A stretch of DNA of 64,000 nucleotides from Cyanobacterium aponinum PCC 10605 (lineage in GTDB: Bacteria; Cyanobacteriota; Cyanobacteriia; Cyanobacteriales; Cyanobacteriaceae): positions 3,286,001-3,350,000 of the forward strand of contig NC_019776.1 of the NCBI RefSeq assembly GCF_000317675.1. Direction: 5' to 3'. This document shows positions 9,988 through 19,496 of the stretch, piece after piece. A model generated the notes under the pieces. That model did not search any database, was not told the DNA's origin, and saw only the letters and a list, made by a program, of their open reading frames with translations. Both the position numbers and the translations under genes were made by a program. The number at the start of each line of letters is the position of its first letter. Within the stretch, counting starts at the first letter, position 1.

Positions 9988-10497
9988 ATATTCATTTAAT
10001 ATTCTTATGCCGAACTGAGGTAAAAAATAAAGGTTCTTTTACAGCACCTATGACAATAGAAAATAATTTATATAAATCATACTGTACAGAGATTATAGCA
10101 AAACAAAAATTAAAAGTTTATCAACTATTGTTAAATAATTCTCTTTTTCCCTTCTCCCCTTCAAAGGGAAAATACGGTGGTTTCCCTCTCCTCAAACAGG
10201 GTTTTTTCAAAGTCAGGGCAAAATTATCTTGCCCTCACTCCCAACCCCTCTCCCACAGTAGAGGGGAGCGTTTTTTCTTAATAATTGATTAATTAATACT
10301 TAAAAACTCCTGTATCTGTTACTATTTGTTAGTTTCAAAAATTGACATTTTTGAGAATGAAAAAACCCTGCTCCTCAAATCCGCTACCTAAACCAATAAT
10401 TTACATACTCAAAGTAAGAGAAGCAAAATAAATTAGCAACGATAAATTGCATCTGATATGATCAAGGCTTAAACCTAACAAAAAATAGATAAAAATT
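9988..10497. other. Gene-free spacer upstream of the natB-like gene
   Basis: No convincing gene is present. The stretch holds CT-rich low-complexity DNA (10140-10275) of the kind found inside family A elements. It also holds a hairpin CAAAAATTGACATTTTTG at 10336-10353 and a lone family B right end (TAATTTACATACTCAAA, about 10388-10410). The natB-like promoter should lie in the last 80 bp. Confidence 0.5.
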
Positions 10498-11802
10498 ATG
10501 AAAAAGACCAATATTAGATTATTTTTAAGTTTATTTATTAGTCTGAACTGGGTAACAGTTGGTTGCGGTTTACTAGGAACAAATACAGAAGATTCAGGGA
10601 ATAACGCTAATACTACATCTGGTGCAGAATCCCTGAAAGTAGGAACATTATTACCCATTACGGGAGATTTATCTTCCATCGGTCAAAATATGCCCACTGC
10701 TGTGCAATTAGCTGTGGATACTATCAATGCTTGTGGTGGCGTGAATGGTCAACCTGTAACTTTGGTGAAAGAAGACAGTCAAACTGATCCAGTTGCGGGT
10801 AGTGCGGCAATGACAAAATTAACGGAAGTTGATAAGGTTGCAGGAGTTGTGGGCGCTTTTGCTAGTAGCGTTTCTACCGCCGCTTTAGATGTGGCAGTCA
10901 GAAATAATGTCATGATGATTTCTCCCGGTAGTACCAGTCCTATATTTACACAAAGAGCAAAAACAGGGGATTTTAACGGTTATTGGGCGAGAACTGCTCC
11001 CCCTGATACTTATCAAGCACAAGCCTTAGCGGCTTTAGCAAAAAAACAAGGGTTTCAAAATGTTTCTACTGTTGTTATTAATAATGACTATGGAGTAGCA
11101 TTCGAGCAAGAATTTGTTAACTCTTTTCAAGATTTAGGAGGTACAGTACTAAATAGCAGTAATCCTGTACGATATGATCCCAAAGCTGTAACACTAGATA
11201 GTGAGGCAAGTGCAACTTTTGCCAATAATCCCCAAGCAGTGGCAGGTGTTTTATATGCAGAAACAGGTAGTTTGTTGTTACAAGCGGCTTTTAAACAAGG
11301 TTTAACTAACGGGGTAACTGTATTACTTACAGATGGGGTTTATTCAGAAGATTTTACAAAACAAGTAGGAAAAACAGCAGATGGTAATTCTATTATTGCA
11401 GGGGCATTAGGCACAGTACCGGGAGCAGATGGAAAGGCATTAGAAGACTTTAAGAATTTATGGGCAGAAAGAACAAATAATACACCAATCACCGCTTTTG
11501 TTCCTCATACTTGGGATGCAACTATATTGTTGATGTTGGCGGCACAGGCGGCGGGAGAAAACTCTGGTGAGGCAATTAAGGGTAAAATTCGAGAAGTGTC
11601 TGGCGGTGAGGGTACAGAAGTAACTGATCCTTGTCAGGCGATGGAGTTATTACGTAATGGGGAACAAATCAATTATCAAGGGGCTAGTGGAAATGTTGAT
11701 ATTGATGAGAATGGTGACGTTGTGGGTGTTTATGATGTTTGGCAAGTGCAACCTGATGGAAGTATAGAAATTATTGATAAGGTTTCTCCGATTGTTCAAT
11801 AG
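10498..11802 (+). CDS. ABC-transporter substrate-binding lipoprotein, NatB/LivK type
   Basis: This is a 434-residue type-1 periplasmic binding protein. An N-terminal lipoprotein signal ends at TVGC (Cys23), so it should be anchored in the periplasm. The mature part starts with VGTLLPITGDLSSIGQNM, the classic Leu/Ile/Val-binding opening. Ligand-binding features such as GAFASSVSTA, VMMISPGSTSP and NNDYGVAF follow. In cyanobacteria such proteins (NatB) feed neutral and acidic amino-acid importers. No permease or ATPase genes are adjacent, so the partners must lie elsewhere. A hairpin terminator follows. Substrate preference cannot be read from sequence. Confidence 0.8.
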   Translation: MKKTNIRLFLSLFISLNWVTVGCGLLGTNTEDSGNNANTTSGAESLKVGTLLPITGDLSSIGQNMPTAVQLAVDTINACGGVNGQPVTLVKEDSQTDPVAGSAAMTKLTEVDKVAGVVGAFASSVSTAALDVAVRNNVMMISPGSTSPIFTQRAKTGDFNGYWARTAPPDTYQAQALAALAKKQGFQNVSTVVINNDYGVAFEQEFVNSFQDLGGTVLNSSNPVRYDPKAVTLDSEASATFANNPQAVAGVLYAETGSLLLQAAFKQGLTNGVTVLLTDGVYSEDFTKQVGKTADGNSIIAGALGTVPGADGKALEDFKNLWAERTNNTPITAFVPHTWDATILLMLAAQAAGENSGEAIKGKIREVSGGEGTEVTDPCQAMELLRNGEQINYQGASGNVDIDENGDVVGVYDVWQVQPDGSIEIIDKVSPIVQ

Positions 11803-11823
11803 ACTCTTTGACTATAATCGACA

Positions 11824-11847
11824 TTTTAAGGGCTAAAGCCCTTAAAA
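11824..11847. terminator. Hairpin 3' of the natB-like gene
   Basis: TTTTAAGGGC and GCCCTTAAAA form a 10-bp stem around a TAAA loop, 22 bp after the stop codon. A/T runs on both sides allow termination in either direction, which suits the convergent cyclase gene. GGGCTAAAGCCC-type hairpins recur in this window. Confidence 0.6.
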
Positions 11848-11908
11848 CAAAACGTTGACTAACCTTATCTTATAGAAGTATAGGGATAAGGTTAATTAGT
11901 ATGATGAA

Positions 11909-14146
11909 TTATTTTTTTTTATCCATGACAGATAAGCGTAAATTAAATAATTTTTGTTCTATTTGAGGTGGCAAATAGGTAAAATAAATTTTGAAAGAAC
12001 TATCTTCTCTATTGTTTATGACTACCTTTCCATAAAAATCATCTGGATAAGCCCAATTGGTGAAGTTTAGTTTTAAATTATCTAATGGATTAGGTAAAAA
12101 TTTCTCTTTACAATTAGCCTGAACTATTGCCCCTATTTCAATATCTTTAATAATAATTTTGGCTATTTTTCCTTGATAAATATCTTCTGTAATGTCTTTG
12201 TCATTGAGAGGAGAGTATTTGATTTTTATTTCTTCATTAATGTCAATAATTTGTTCTTCTATTTCAGGTAAGAAAAGAGAGTATTTACCTTTGATACTGA
12301 TAATTTTATAAATCGTTATCGGTTTTTTTACTCCTTTCGGGGATACTTCTCTCGTTTCTGCTATTTGTACCTCGTTTCTAAGACTGTGTAGGGTTTTTTC
12401 TGAAATTAAAATTTCTCTACCTTTGGTATAAGATTCGATGCGATAAGTTAAATTTACTTCACTGCCGACAATTCCATATTTAGTTCTTTTTTCTGAGCCA
12501 ATATTACCGACAACCACTTCTCCTGTATTGATACCAATTCCCATTTTGAGAGGTGAATAACCCCATATTTCAATTTGTTGATTAATTTCTTTCATTGCTA
12601 ATTGCATTGCGATCGCACAAGCTATAGCCCTGTCTGCATCATCATTTCGACTAATAGGAGCTCCAAATAAAACTAAAATACCATCCCCCATAAATTCATC
12701 AATTGTCCCCTGATACTCACTGATTATATTTGCCATGTAACCAAGATAGAAATTAAGAATTTTAACCACTTCTTCAGGGGGTAATTGTTCACTAACTGCC
12801 GTAAATCCTCTTAAATCAGAAGTAAGAATTGTTATAGTGCGTCTTTCTCCTCCTAACTTCACTCCTTGAGGACTTTCGAGTAATGTATTGACAATTTCAG
12901 TACTTAAATAGCGCCCAAAAGTAAAACGTATTTTAGAGGCATTTCTGGCGGTATAGATAGTTATTCCCCCTGCCACAGCAATTAATCCTGTTAGAGGAGG
13001 TAAAAGAGGTATCCACCAGTTAGCAAGAAAAGCAAAATAAACAATAGCGACTAAAATAAATTCTATACCAACAAAAATAACGATTCCTTGACGAAAATTA
13101 CTAGATTTACGCAAATTCCATGTCACGATCGCACCTAGTAATGTCCAAAAAATAATCCATAAATTTTCTTTAGTTTCACTCCATGTCTTGATTAAAGTGC
13201 GACTATCTTGATTTCCCTTGGCACTGTCTATTATCTGGCTAATAATATGACCATGAATTTCTACTCCGGGCATTCTTTGATCTGGAGAGTTAGTATAAGG
13301 AGTTAAATGAACATCTTGAAAACTCTCTCCCACAAAACCGATCAGAATAATCTTGTTTTTACCCCAATCAGAAGGAATGCGATTTTCCAAAACATCAAGT
13401 AAACTAACGGTGTCAAAGTGATTCACATTATCTCGATAATTAAGTAAAATTTGATAACCGCCACTATCTGCTTGAGCGTAACTACCGTCATTTTTTTCCA
13501 AAGGAATAAATACCGTATTGCCTAATTGCCAGTAATTTTTTTCCCCCACAGTAGTCAAGTTAATATTTTCTTTCTGTAAAAAAAGTAAAGCTAAATACAT
13601 GGAAAGACTGAAAGCCTGTTTGTCAGGTAAAGCTAATAACGCCCGTCTAATTTTGTTATCTGGATCTAAAATGACATCATTAAAACCAATCTGTTTTTTT
13701 TCCTTGAGAATCGGATTCGGCTTAACTCGATATTGACGTGTATCCCCCACCATTTTCTCAATACCGACAATATTTTGATTTTCCCGAAACAATTGACTCA
13801 GTTTATCTGTACCCGGAGGAATTGGAACATCCCGATAAATATCTAAACCAATGGCGATAGGTTGTTGTTTAAGCAGATTTTGGATTACATTAGCGTAAAT
13901 TTCGTCGGATATTATCGCACTACCTATTTTTTCTACATCTTCCTCGCCAATCCCCACAATTACTATCCTGTCATCTTGAGGTAGTGAAGTACGCATTTTG
14001 ATTAATAAATCATAAGCAAATAATTCTAAGGGTTGAAAAAAACCCAAGTAACGGGTGAGAATAATTGCAATACAGATAAGGGGAGTTGCAACCCAAACAC
14101 CACGCCATTGCCAGAAAAAAGATTGCAACTGTTTTTGACTAATCAC
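11909..14146 (-). CDS. CHASE2-domain class III adenylate/guanylate cyclase
   Basis: This is a 745-residue membrane sensor. One N-terminal transmembrane helix (about 15-33) precedes a periplasmic CHASE2 domain (about 35-315; AYDLLIKMRTSLPQDDRIVI, IGLDIYRD). A cluster of membrane helices (about 325-405) then leads to a cytoplasmic class III cyclase domain (about 430-610). The catalytic domain has TSDLRGFT and FMGDGILVLFGAP for metal binding, and GIGINTGEVVVGNIG. About 130 C-terminal residues form an extra region of unknown role. It should make cAMP (or cGMP) in response to an unknown external signal. Nucleotide specificity was not resolved. Confidence 0.88.
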   Translation of the reverse strand: MISQKQLQSFFWQWRGVWVATPLICIAIILTRYLGFFQPLELFAYDLLIKMRTSLPQDDRIVIVGIGEEDVEKIGSAIISDEIYANVIQNLLKQQPIAIGLDIYRDVPIPPGTDKLSQLFRENQNIVGIEKMVGDTRQYRVKPNPILKEKKQIGFNDVILDPDNKIRRALLALPDKQAFSLSMYLALLFLQKENINLTTVGEKNYWQLGNTVFIPLEKNDGSYAQADSGGYQILLNYRDNVNHFDTVSLLDVLENRIPSDWGKNKIILIGFVGESFQDVHLTPYTNSPDQRMPGVEIHGHIISQIIDSAKGNQDSRTLIKTWSETKENLWIIFWTLLGAIVTWNLRKSSNFRQGIVIFVGIEFILVAIVYFAFLANWWIPLLPPLTGLIAVAGGITIYTARNASKIRFTFGRYLSTEIVNTLLESPQGVKLGGERRTITILTSDLRGFTAVSEQLPPEEVVKILNFYLGYMANIISEYQGTIDEFMGDGILVLFGAPISRNDDADRAIACAIAMQLAMKEINQQIEIWGYSPLKMGIGINTGEVVVGNIGSEKRTKYGIVGSEVNLTYRIESYTKGREILISEKTLHSLRNEVQIAETREVSPKGVKKPITIYKIISIKGKYSLFLPEIEEQIIDINEEIKIKYSPLNDKDITEDIYQGKIAKIIIKDIEIGAIVQANCKEKFLPNPLDNLKLNFTNWAYPDDFYGKVVINNREDSSFKIYFTYLPPQIEQKLFNLRLSVMDKKK

Positions 14147-14317
14147 TGCTAATGGGGAATAAGTAAATTATTTTATATATTTAATTGTTCTTATTTTATC
14201 CTTTATGAAAGATGTTTCAGGGTGTTAGGGGGATAAGGTGTCAGGTTTGACGGTTTCAGGTTTTAGAAGAAAGTAATGAGTGTTCGGAGTTTTTAATTCT
14301 TAATTCTTAATTTTTCC

Positions 14318-14505
14318 GGTTCTTCAGAGTGTGGTTATGATGAATTAAGAGAAACAGGACTTCCATAACCTTTATTAAATAGTGTTTATAGTAAAATAAA
14401 AACTAATAGTTTATAAATTATTATTTAATAATCCCCTATTGCCTATTGCCTCTTGCCTTTCAGCCTACCTTAACTAATAATTTACATACTCAAACTGATA
14501 GAGCC
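14318..14505. mobile_element. Family B MITE inserted in a family A-type spacer
   Basis: This 188-bp element runs from GGTTCTTCAGAGTGTGG to TGATAGAGCC with perfect 8-bp duplications ATTTTTCC at 14310-14317 and 14506-14513. The uninterrupted target TTAATTTTTCCTTTGCC exists at 574-590 inside family A copy 1, giving an empty-site comparison. The surrounding 14215-14541 is otherwise heptamer repeat DNA without genes. Confidence 0.85.
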
Positions 14506-14541
14506 ATTTTTCCTTTGCCCTTTACTGTTTGCCAAATATGA

Positions 14542-15747
14542 TTACTCGATGGGAAATTCCGCAGGATAAACTTTTAGGGTGATAAATTTCCCTTGACGAT
14601 CGATTCTTATGGGTATTACTTCTCCTATGGTACTAATTTCTACTTGTTCTTGTACATCTTGTGCGGTCAAAACTTCTATATTATTAACATTATTGATTAC
14701 ATCCCCGGGGAGAAAACCCGCTTGAGAAGCAGGAGAATTTTCCATTACTTTGACGACTAATACCCCTTTTTCTGGTACATTTTCAAAGCCCAAATTTTGA
14801 GGAATATTGTCATTTTTGATAGTATCTTGGTTAAGAGTAATCATTTGAATGCCGATATAGGGATGAGATGCTTTTCCTGTGGTGTAGAGTTGTTCCGCAA
14901 TGCGAGAAGCGGTTTCAATGGGAATAGCAAAGCCTAATCCTTGCGCATCTGCCCTGATTGCCGTGTTAATGCCAATTACTTCCCCTCTAGCGTTTAAAAG
15001 GGGTCCTCCTGAATTACCGGGGTTGATTGCGGCATCTGTTTGAATAAATTTAACTCTTTTGTCTGACACTCCTACTTCACTGCTAGATCTATCTTTAGCA
15101 CTGATGATGCCCACTGTGACTGTATTATCTAAACCTAAAGGATTACCAATTGCGATCGCCCATTCCCCAATAATTAAATTTTTTGCTTTACCCAGTATCA
15201 CTGTCGGCAAATTTTCGGCTGTTATTTTAACCACTGCAACATCAGTCATAGAATCAATTCCTAACACTCTCCCCTCATAGGTTTTGCCACTAGGTAACAA
15301 TACAGAAACAAAAGAAGTTCCTTCCACCACGTGGGCATTAGTCATAATCAGACCATCATCACTGACGATGAAACCTGAACCTGTACCTCTTTCTGTACGT
15401 TCAAAAGGTATTTGCTCTGGGAAAAAATGTTTAAATAAAGGATGTTCAAAATTTTCGGAATTATTAAAAGAAACTTGACGAGTTGCCTCGATTCTGACCA
15501 CCGCAGGACCAACTTTTTGAGCTACTTCTGAGATGAAATTAAAATTACCTTGTTTTTGAGGTGAAGATTGTTTAAAAGGAGGAAAAACAGAATTAGCAAC
15601 GGGTTGAAGGGATGTTTCAGGGGGGATGGTATCAGATACAGAAGATTGATTTAAGGTTGCTAACTGACGACTACCCCAAACACCCAATGCTGTACCCATG
15701 ATTAATAAGCTACTAGAAACGAAAATTTGGCTAATTAATTTATTCAT
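14542..15747 (-). CDS. HtrA/DegP-type serine protease with one PDZ domain
   Basis: This 401-residue protease has an N-terminal membrane or signal segment (about 7-27) and should act in the periplasm or lumen on damaged proteins. The catalytic triad is visible: His139 in TNAHVV, Asp169 in MTDVAVVK, and Ser246 in NPGNSGGP. One PDZ domain covers about 300-395 (GVLVVKVMENSPASQAGFLP). Cyanobacteria have three such proteins (HtrA, HhoA, HhoB). Length fits HhoA or HhoB, but I cannot assign which. A family A remnant lies upstream and a family B copy downstream. Confidence 0.92.
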   Translation of the reverse strand: MNKLISQIFVSSSLLIMGTALGVWGSRQLATLNQSSVSDTIPPETSLQPVANSVFPPFKQSSPQKQGNFNFISEVAQKVGPAVVRIEATRQVSFNNSENFEHPLFKHFFPEQIPFERTERGTGSGFIVSDDGLIMTNAHVVEGTSFVSVLLPSGKTYEGRVLGIDSMTDVAVVKITAENLPTVILGKAKNLIIGEWAIAIGNPLGLDNTVTVGIISAKDRSSSEVGVSDKRVKFIQTDAAINPGNSGGPLLNARGEVIGINTAIRADAQGLGFAIPIETASRIAEQLYTTGKASHPYIGIQMITLNQDTIKNDNIPQNLGFENVPEKGVLVVKVMENSPASQAGFLPGDVINNVNNIEVLTAQDVQEQVEISTIGEVIPIRIDRQGKFITLKVYPAEFPIE

Positions 15748-15804
15748 CTAAATTAACTTTAATTAGGGTGTTTTTTAGTTCAAGGGCTTCTCCCAATTTA
15801 ACAT

Positions 15805-15960
15805 AACTTCAGTTCGGTTTAAGAATATCGGATAAGGTTAGGTGTCAGGTTTCAGGTTTCAGGTTTCAGGTTTTAGAAAAAAGTAATGAGTGTTTGGAGT
15901 TTTTAATTCTTAATTCTTAATTCTTCCTTTGCCCATTGCTTATTCCCCATTTCCGATCCA
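15805..15960. repeat. Family A element, partial
   Basis: The left end AACTTCAGTTCGG and the block TTTAAGAATATCGGATAAGG are followed by CAGGTTT heptamers and a TTAATTC block. No good right end was found before the adaptor gene at 16002. It lies between convergent-orientation neighbours in a short spacer. Confidence 0.55.
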
Positions 15961-16001
15961 AACTAAAAATCATAGCTTAATTCAGCAACGCTGAAATATT
16001 T

Positions 16002-17420
16002 TCAATTTACTTGGCTAGTGACTTCTTGAAGACTAATAGGAGTTTTATCTCGTAAGTCTAAGATACGATTAGTAATGATGCGATCGCCCTGTTGAATTCC
16101 CGATGTAACCTGATAATCTTGCCCTTGAATACCTTGTACTTGAATTGGTACTTGGTGAGCCATCATCGTTGTTTTATCGTCATTAGACTTTCCCTCACGG
16201 GCAACAAAAACAAATTTCTGACCCCCTAAACTGGTGACAACATTAGTGGGAACTAAGATGCCAGGTTTTGTATCCCAAATTAAACGAGTTCTTACATATT
16301 GTTGATCTTTGAGAGTACCATCATTTTCAAAAGTAATTTTAATATTAATAGACTGATTATCCTGATTGACTAAAGGTGCAATGTAAGTTACTGCCCCTCT
16401 GACTCCTACACCACCATCAGTCTTAATAATTTCAACAGGAAGTCCTAAACGAAGATTATCGATATTCTCTGTGGGGATATTCAAATTAAGATGGAATCTT
16501 CTATTATTAGTAATCGTTGTTAGTGTTTGTCCTACATTTAGAAAATCTCCAAGTTTAAACTCCTGAAAATCTCCCACTCTACCGTCAATAGGAGCGATAA
16601 GTCTTGTAAAAGCAAGATTTTGTTCAATACTTCCCCTATTGCTTTGAGCTTCTTCAATATTTGCCTGAGAACGAGCAACATTAGCTTTTGCTGATTCAAC
16701 TCTTTCTTGAGCCGCCGCGAAGTTACTTTGAGCCGATTTTAAGGCTTCTTGGGCTGATGCAACATTACTCCTAAAAGCATCAACAGTTTTTCTTTGGGCT
16801 TCTACGTTAGCTTTGCTACTATTTAAGTCTCTAGTTTTATCATCTAAATCTTGTTTCGGTAACACTCCTTGTTCAACCAAAAAAACAGACCTTTCATAAT
16901 TAACTTGAGCTAAATCTAAATCTGCGATCGCACTTTCAAGATTTGCCTCCGCCGTTTTTAAATTAGCTTGGGCGCTACTAACAGAGGCTTTTAAACGAGC
17001 AACATCTGACGAACTACTATCTCTTTGAGCCTCAGTCTGTCTTAAATCCGCCAATGACTGGTTATAAGCGGCAACTTGAGCTTGAATATTAGCTGTTGCC
17101 GCATTTACATCTTCTTGTTGTTGTTCTGGCTCTAACTCAGCAATTAATTGTCCTCGATTAACTATTGCCCCTTCCTCCACAAAGATATTCATGATTCTAC
17201 CGTTAATTTTAGGGGCTAAATTAACCCTTTCCACTGCCTCTAAAGAACCAACAAATTCCGTACTATCGATCAGAGTAGAAGAATTTAAAACCGTTGTGGA
17301 AACGGGTATTGCTTTCGGTTGAGGTGCAGAACTATTTTCACTGCCACATCCATAAGTTAAAAGTGTGATTAAAGAAATGGAAGTTAACATTTTGTGACGA
17401 AAAAAAGTCTTTTTATTCAT
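16002..17420 (-). CDS. RND-type efflux periplasmic adaptor (membrane fusion lipoprotein)
   Basis: The protein has 472 residues. The lipoprotein signal ends at LTYGC (Cys25). APKINGRIMNIFVEEGAIV is the first half of the lipoyl/barrel-sandwich domain. A long Ala/Gln/Ser-rich coiled coil (about 85-270) follows. FTRLIAPIDGRVGDF is the second lipoyl half, and beta-barrel and membrane-proximal domains complete it. This order is typical of HlyD/AcrA-family adaptors that bridge an inner-membrane RND pump and an outer-membrane channel. No pump gene is adjacent, so the substrate is unknown. The coiled coil is longer than in AcrA. Confidence 0.88.
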   Translation of the reverse strand: MNKKTFFRHKMLTSISLITLLTYGCGSENSSAPQPKAIPVSTTVLNSSTLIDSTEFVGSLEAVERVNLAPKINGRIMNIFVEEGAIVNRGQLIAELEPEQQQEDVNAATANIQAQVAAYNQSLADLRQTEAQRDSSSSDVARLKASVSSAQANLKTAEANLESAIADLDLAQVNYERSVFLVEQGVLPKQDLDDKTRDLNSSKANVEAQRKTVDAFRSNVASAQEALKSAQSNFAAAQERVESAKANVARSQANIEEAQSNRGSIEQNLAFTRLIAPIDGRVGDFQEFKLGDFLNVGQTLTTITNNRRFHLNLNIPTENIDNLRLGLPVEIIKTDGGVGVRGAVTYIAPLVNQDNQSINIKITFENDGTLKDQQYVRTRLIWDTKPGILVPTNVVTSLGGQKFVFVAREGKSNDDKTTMMAHQVPIQVQGIQGQDYQVTSGIQQGDRIITNRILDLRDKTPISLQEVTSQVN

Positions 17421-17506
17421 AAAAATTCATATATATTTGTTGTTTTATAATTGCGTCTATTGTGATTTTAACGATAAATATCGGATTGAAAAAATAAATT
17501 CAACGA

Positions 17507-17703
17507 TGCCTGATTTCGGGATAAATTTGCGTCTCTGAGTGATGGCGAAAAGGGCAATGGGCAAACCCCCCTTTCTCCCCCCTCGAGAGGGGGGAGGGCA
17601 AAGGTGAATAGTTAATAACTCCGAACTCATTTCTCCCTCATCCCCCCACACCCAAAACCTTGATACCTAACTAAATCAGATATTCTTAAGCCAAACTGAT
17701 GTT
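17507..17703. mobile_element. Family A element, degenerate copy overlapping a stop codon
   Basis: GCCTGATTTCGGGATAAAT on the left and AAGCCAAACTGATGTT on the right are diverged family A ends. Between them are a CCCCCCTCGAGAGGGGGG hairpin and repeat DNA. The right end touches the TAA of the GUN4 gene (17702-17704), so the insertion reached the very end of that reading frame. Confidence 0.5.
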
Positions 17704-18292
17704 AATTAAGATTACATTGCACCATTCTTTCTGCTAAAACCGAATAAGCTAGTCGCCCCCCCGTAACGGAATATTCAGAGCGAGGATTCGGTAAATGTCC
17801 AATGGGAGCGTTATCAGTAAAGTTCAAGTTTTCAATAAAAATAATCCAATCATTATCTTTTCTCCAACCAACACGATCCCCAAAACGATTATACGCATCG
17901 TCAGCAATTAATTTACCCGGTCGATTTCCTGTTTCTATATATATAGGTAACTGTACTCGAAAACCAAACCTACCATTAGAATTTGTGTACCATAAATCGT
18001 CAATTTTTTTTAAGTCCTCACAGGAAATTTTTTTTAAATCATTCTCTCTTACCCAACCAATATCCATTCTACCCGTTGCTGATAGAATGATATTTCTTGT
18101 TTCATTGTTGGCTTCACGCCATTCTTTATTTTTGAGATAATTTTCTAAGTTGCTGTAATCTATCTTAGTTTCAGGGGAAACCAGATTACTACTACTTTCA
18201 GACAAGTCGCTTTGAGCGAAGGAATTTTGATGAGGAAGAGAAACAAAAGAAAAAGAAATAATAGCTGAGAAAATCAGAGCTTTAATATTCAT
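17702..18292 (-). CDS. GUN4-domain protein with signal peptide
   Basis: This is a 196-residue protein. A signal peptide covers about residues 1-26 (SLPHQNSFAQS). A GUN4 domain follows: DYSNLENYLKNKEWREAN, DLKKIDDLWYTNSNGRFGF and later IGHLPNPRSEY. Canonical GUN4 binds protoporphyrin IX and Mg-protoporphyrin and stimulates Mg-chelatase on the cytoplasmic side. Cyanobacteria also carry extra GUN4-domain proteins of unknown role. Export signals make a direct role at Mg-chelatase unlikely here, so I do not call it gun4. The last residues adjoin a family A element. Confidence 0.75.
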   Translation of the reverse strand: MNIKALIFSAIISFSFVSLPHQNSFAQSDLSESSSNLVSPETKIDYSNLENYLKNKEWREANNETRNIILSATGRMDIGWVRENDLKKISCEDLKKIDDLWYTNSNGRFGFRVQLPIYIETGNRPGKLIADDAYNRFGDRVGWRKDNDWIIFIENLNFTDNAPIGHLPNPRSEYSVTGGRLAYSVLAERMVQCNLN

Positions 18293-18374
18293 TTTGCCGA
18301 TTAGTGATTTTTTGTGAATTATAAATGAATAGCCTGAAAAACCCTAGATTTTAATCAGGGGATGAAAGGCTTAA

Positions 18375-18390
18375 GGAGACTTGAGTCTCC
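18375..18390. other. Hairpin upstream of tnpB (candidate IS left-end structure)
   Basis: GGAGACTTGAGTCTCC is a perfect 7-bp inverted repeat with a 2-nt loop, 71 bp before the tnpB start. IS200/IS605-type elements carry subterminal hairpins. No tnpA is present, so this is only a candidate element end. Confidence 0.4.
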
Positions 18391-18461
18391 CATTGTATCC
18401 TACTCTTTTTGTGGTAATATCTTAATACAAGTTCAATCAGCAATTAATGTAGTGCTATACA

Positions 18462-19496
18462 ATGAAGAATTATGGATGTCAGCAAAATCTGATCAATCCG
18501 AACCCTGATTCACTAGCAATACTAGAGTTTTTATGCGAGGAGTCAAATAAGCTCCATAATTGCGGAGTATATCTAGGAAGGCAATTATGGTTTAAAGGGA
18601 GGCGATACCTGAAAAAATTTGATCTCAATAAACTACTGAAAAGCAACAATCACTATCGGATTCTTTACTCACAGGTTGCTCAACAATTGTTGTTATCGGT
18701 GACAGAATCCTTTAAATCTTACTATGAGTTGCAAAAACAATATCATAAAAAGACGATAACAGATAAACCCCGTCCTCCAAAGTATAGAAAGAAAGGTGGT
18801 TTTTGTGGTCTAACCTATCCGAAACAAGCCCTTAAACTACGGGGTAATCAGATTCGTTTGCCATTAGGGAAAACCGTTACTAGATGGTTTGGGCTGAGTG
18901 AGTTCTTTCTTCCTATGCCTACCAATTTATCTTTCTCTACCATCAAAGAACTTCGCATTGTCCCTCGTAATCGTGTTTTCTATGTAGAATATGTTTACGA
19001 AAAAGAAATAGTAATGCAAAAAAATGATCCTGAAAAGGTTTTGGCAATGGATCATGGTATAGGAAATGCCCTTAGTTGTGTTACTAATATAGGTAAATCA
19101 TTCATCATTGATGGCAAAAAAGCAAAAAGCCTTAATCAGTGGTATAACAAGAAAGTTGCAAAACTAAAAGAAGGAAAGCCCCAAGGGTTTTGGTCAGATG
19201 ATTTGGCTCGTACTACCGAAATACGCAATCGTCAAATGCGTGATTTCATTAATAAATCTGCTAGATATATTGTGAATTTTTGTCGTCATCATCGCATAGG
19301 TACAATTGTCTTTGGATGGAATCAGGGACAAAAGCAATCCGTAAATATCGGCAAGAAAAATAATCAATCTTTTGTGCAAATCCCAATGGCTAAAATAAAA
19401 GACCGCATCCATCAATTGTGTGATGAACACGGTCTTAAATTTGTCGAATTACCAGAGGCTTACACTTCTAAAGCTAGTTTCCTTGGTGCGACCTGA
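18462..19496 (+). CDS. tnpB: TnpB-family RNA-guided nuclease, exon 1 (split by a group II intron)
   Basis: The true exon codes for 341 residues plus one base, up to 19485; the frame then reads into the intron and stops at 19496. The N-terminal helical/WED region is followed by a RuvC-like domain: LAMDHGIGNAL (catalytic Asp197) and FGWNQGQKQSVNIGKKNNQS at the second RuvC position, then YTSKASFL. The sequence resumes in exon 2 at 21365. This clade lacks the CxxC zinc ribbon after TSK. The usual RuvC-II Glu is not obvious (Gln or Asn in its place), so nuclease activity is doubtful. No tnpA accompanies it. Confidence 0.85.
   Translation: MKNYGCQQNLINPNPDSLAILEFLCEESNKLHNCGVYLGRQLWFKGRRYLKKFDLNKLLKSNNHYRILYSQVAQQLLLSVTESFKSYYELQKQYHKKTITDKPRPPKYRKKGGFCGLTYPKQALKLRGNQIRLPLGKTVTRWFGLSEFFLPMPTNLSFSTIKELRIVPRNRVFYVEYVYEKEIVMQKNDPEKVLAMDHGIGNALSCVTNIGKSFIIDGKKAKSLNQWYNKKVAKLKEGKPQGFWSDDLARTTEIRNRQMRDFINKSARYIVNFCRHHRIGTIVFGWNQGQKQSVNIGKKNNQSFVQIPMAKIKDRIHQLCDEHGLKFVELPEAYTSKASFLGAT

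Noticed and set aside
10050-10292. 80-codon open frame upstream of the natB-like gene
   Set aside because: It covers CT-rich repeat sequence found in other elements, so a gene is unlikely.
17457-17651. 64-codon open frame on the minus strand
   Set aside because: It lies wholly in family A repeat DNA (C/G-run hairpin and heptamers) and has no protein-like composition.
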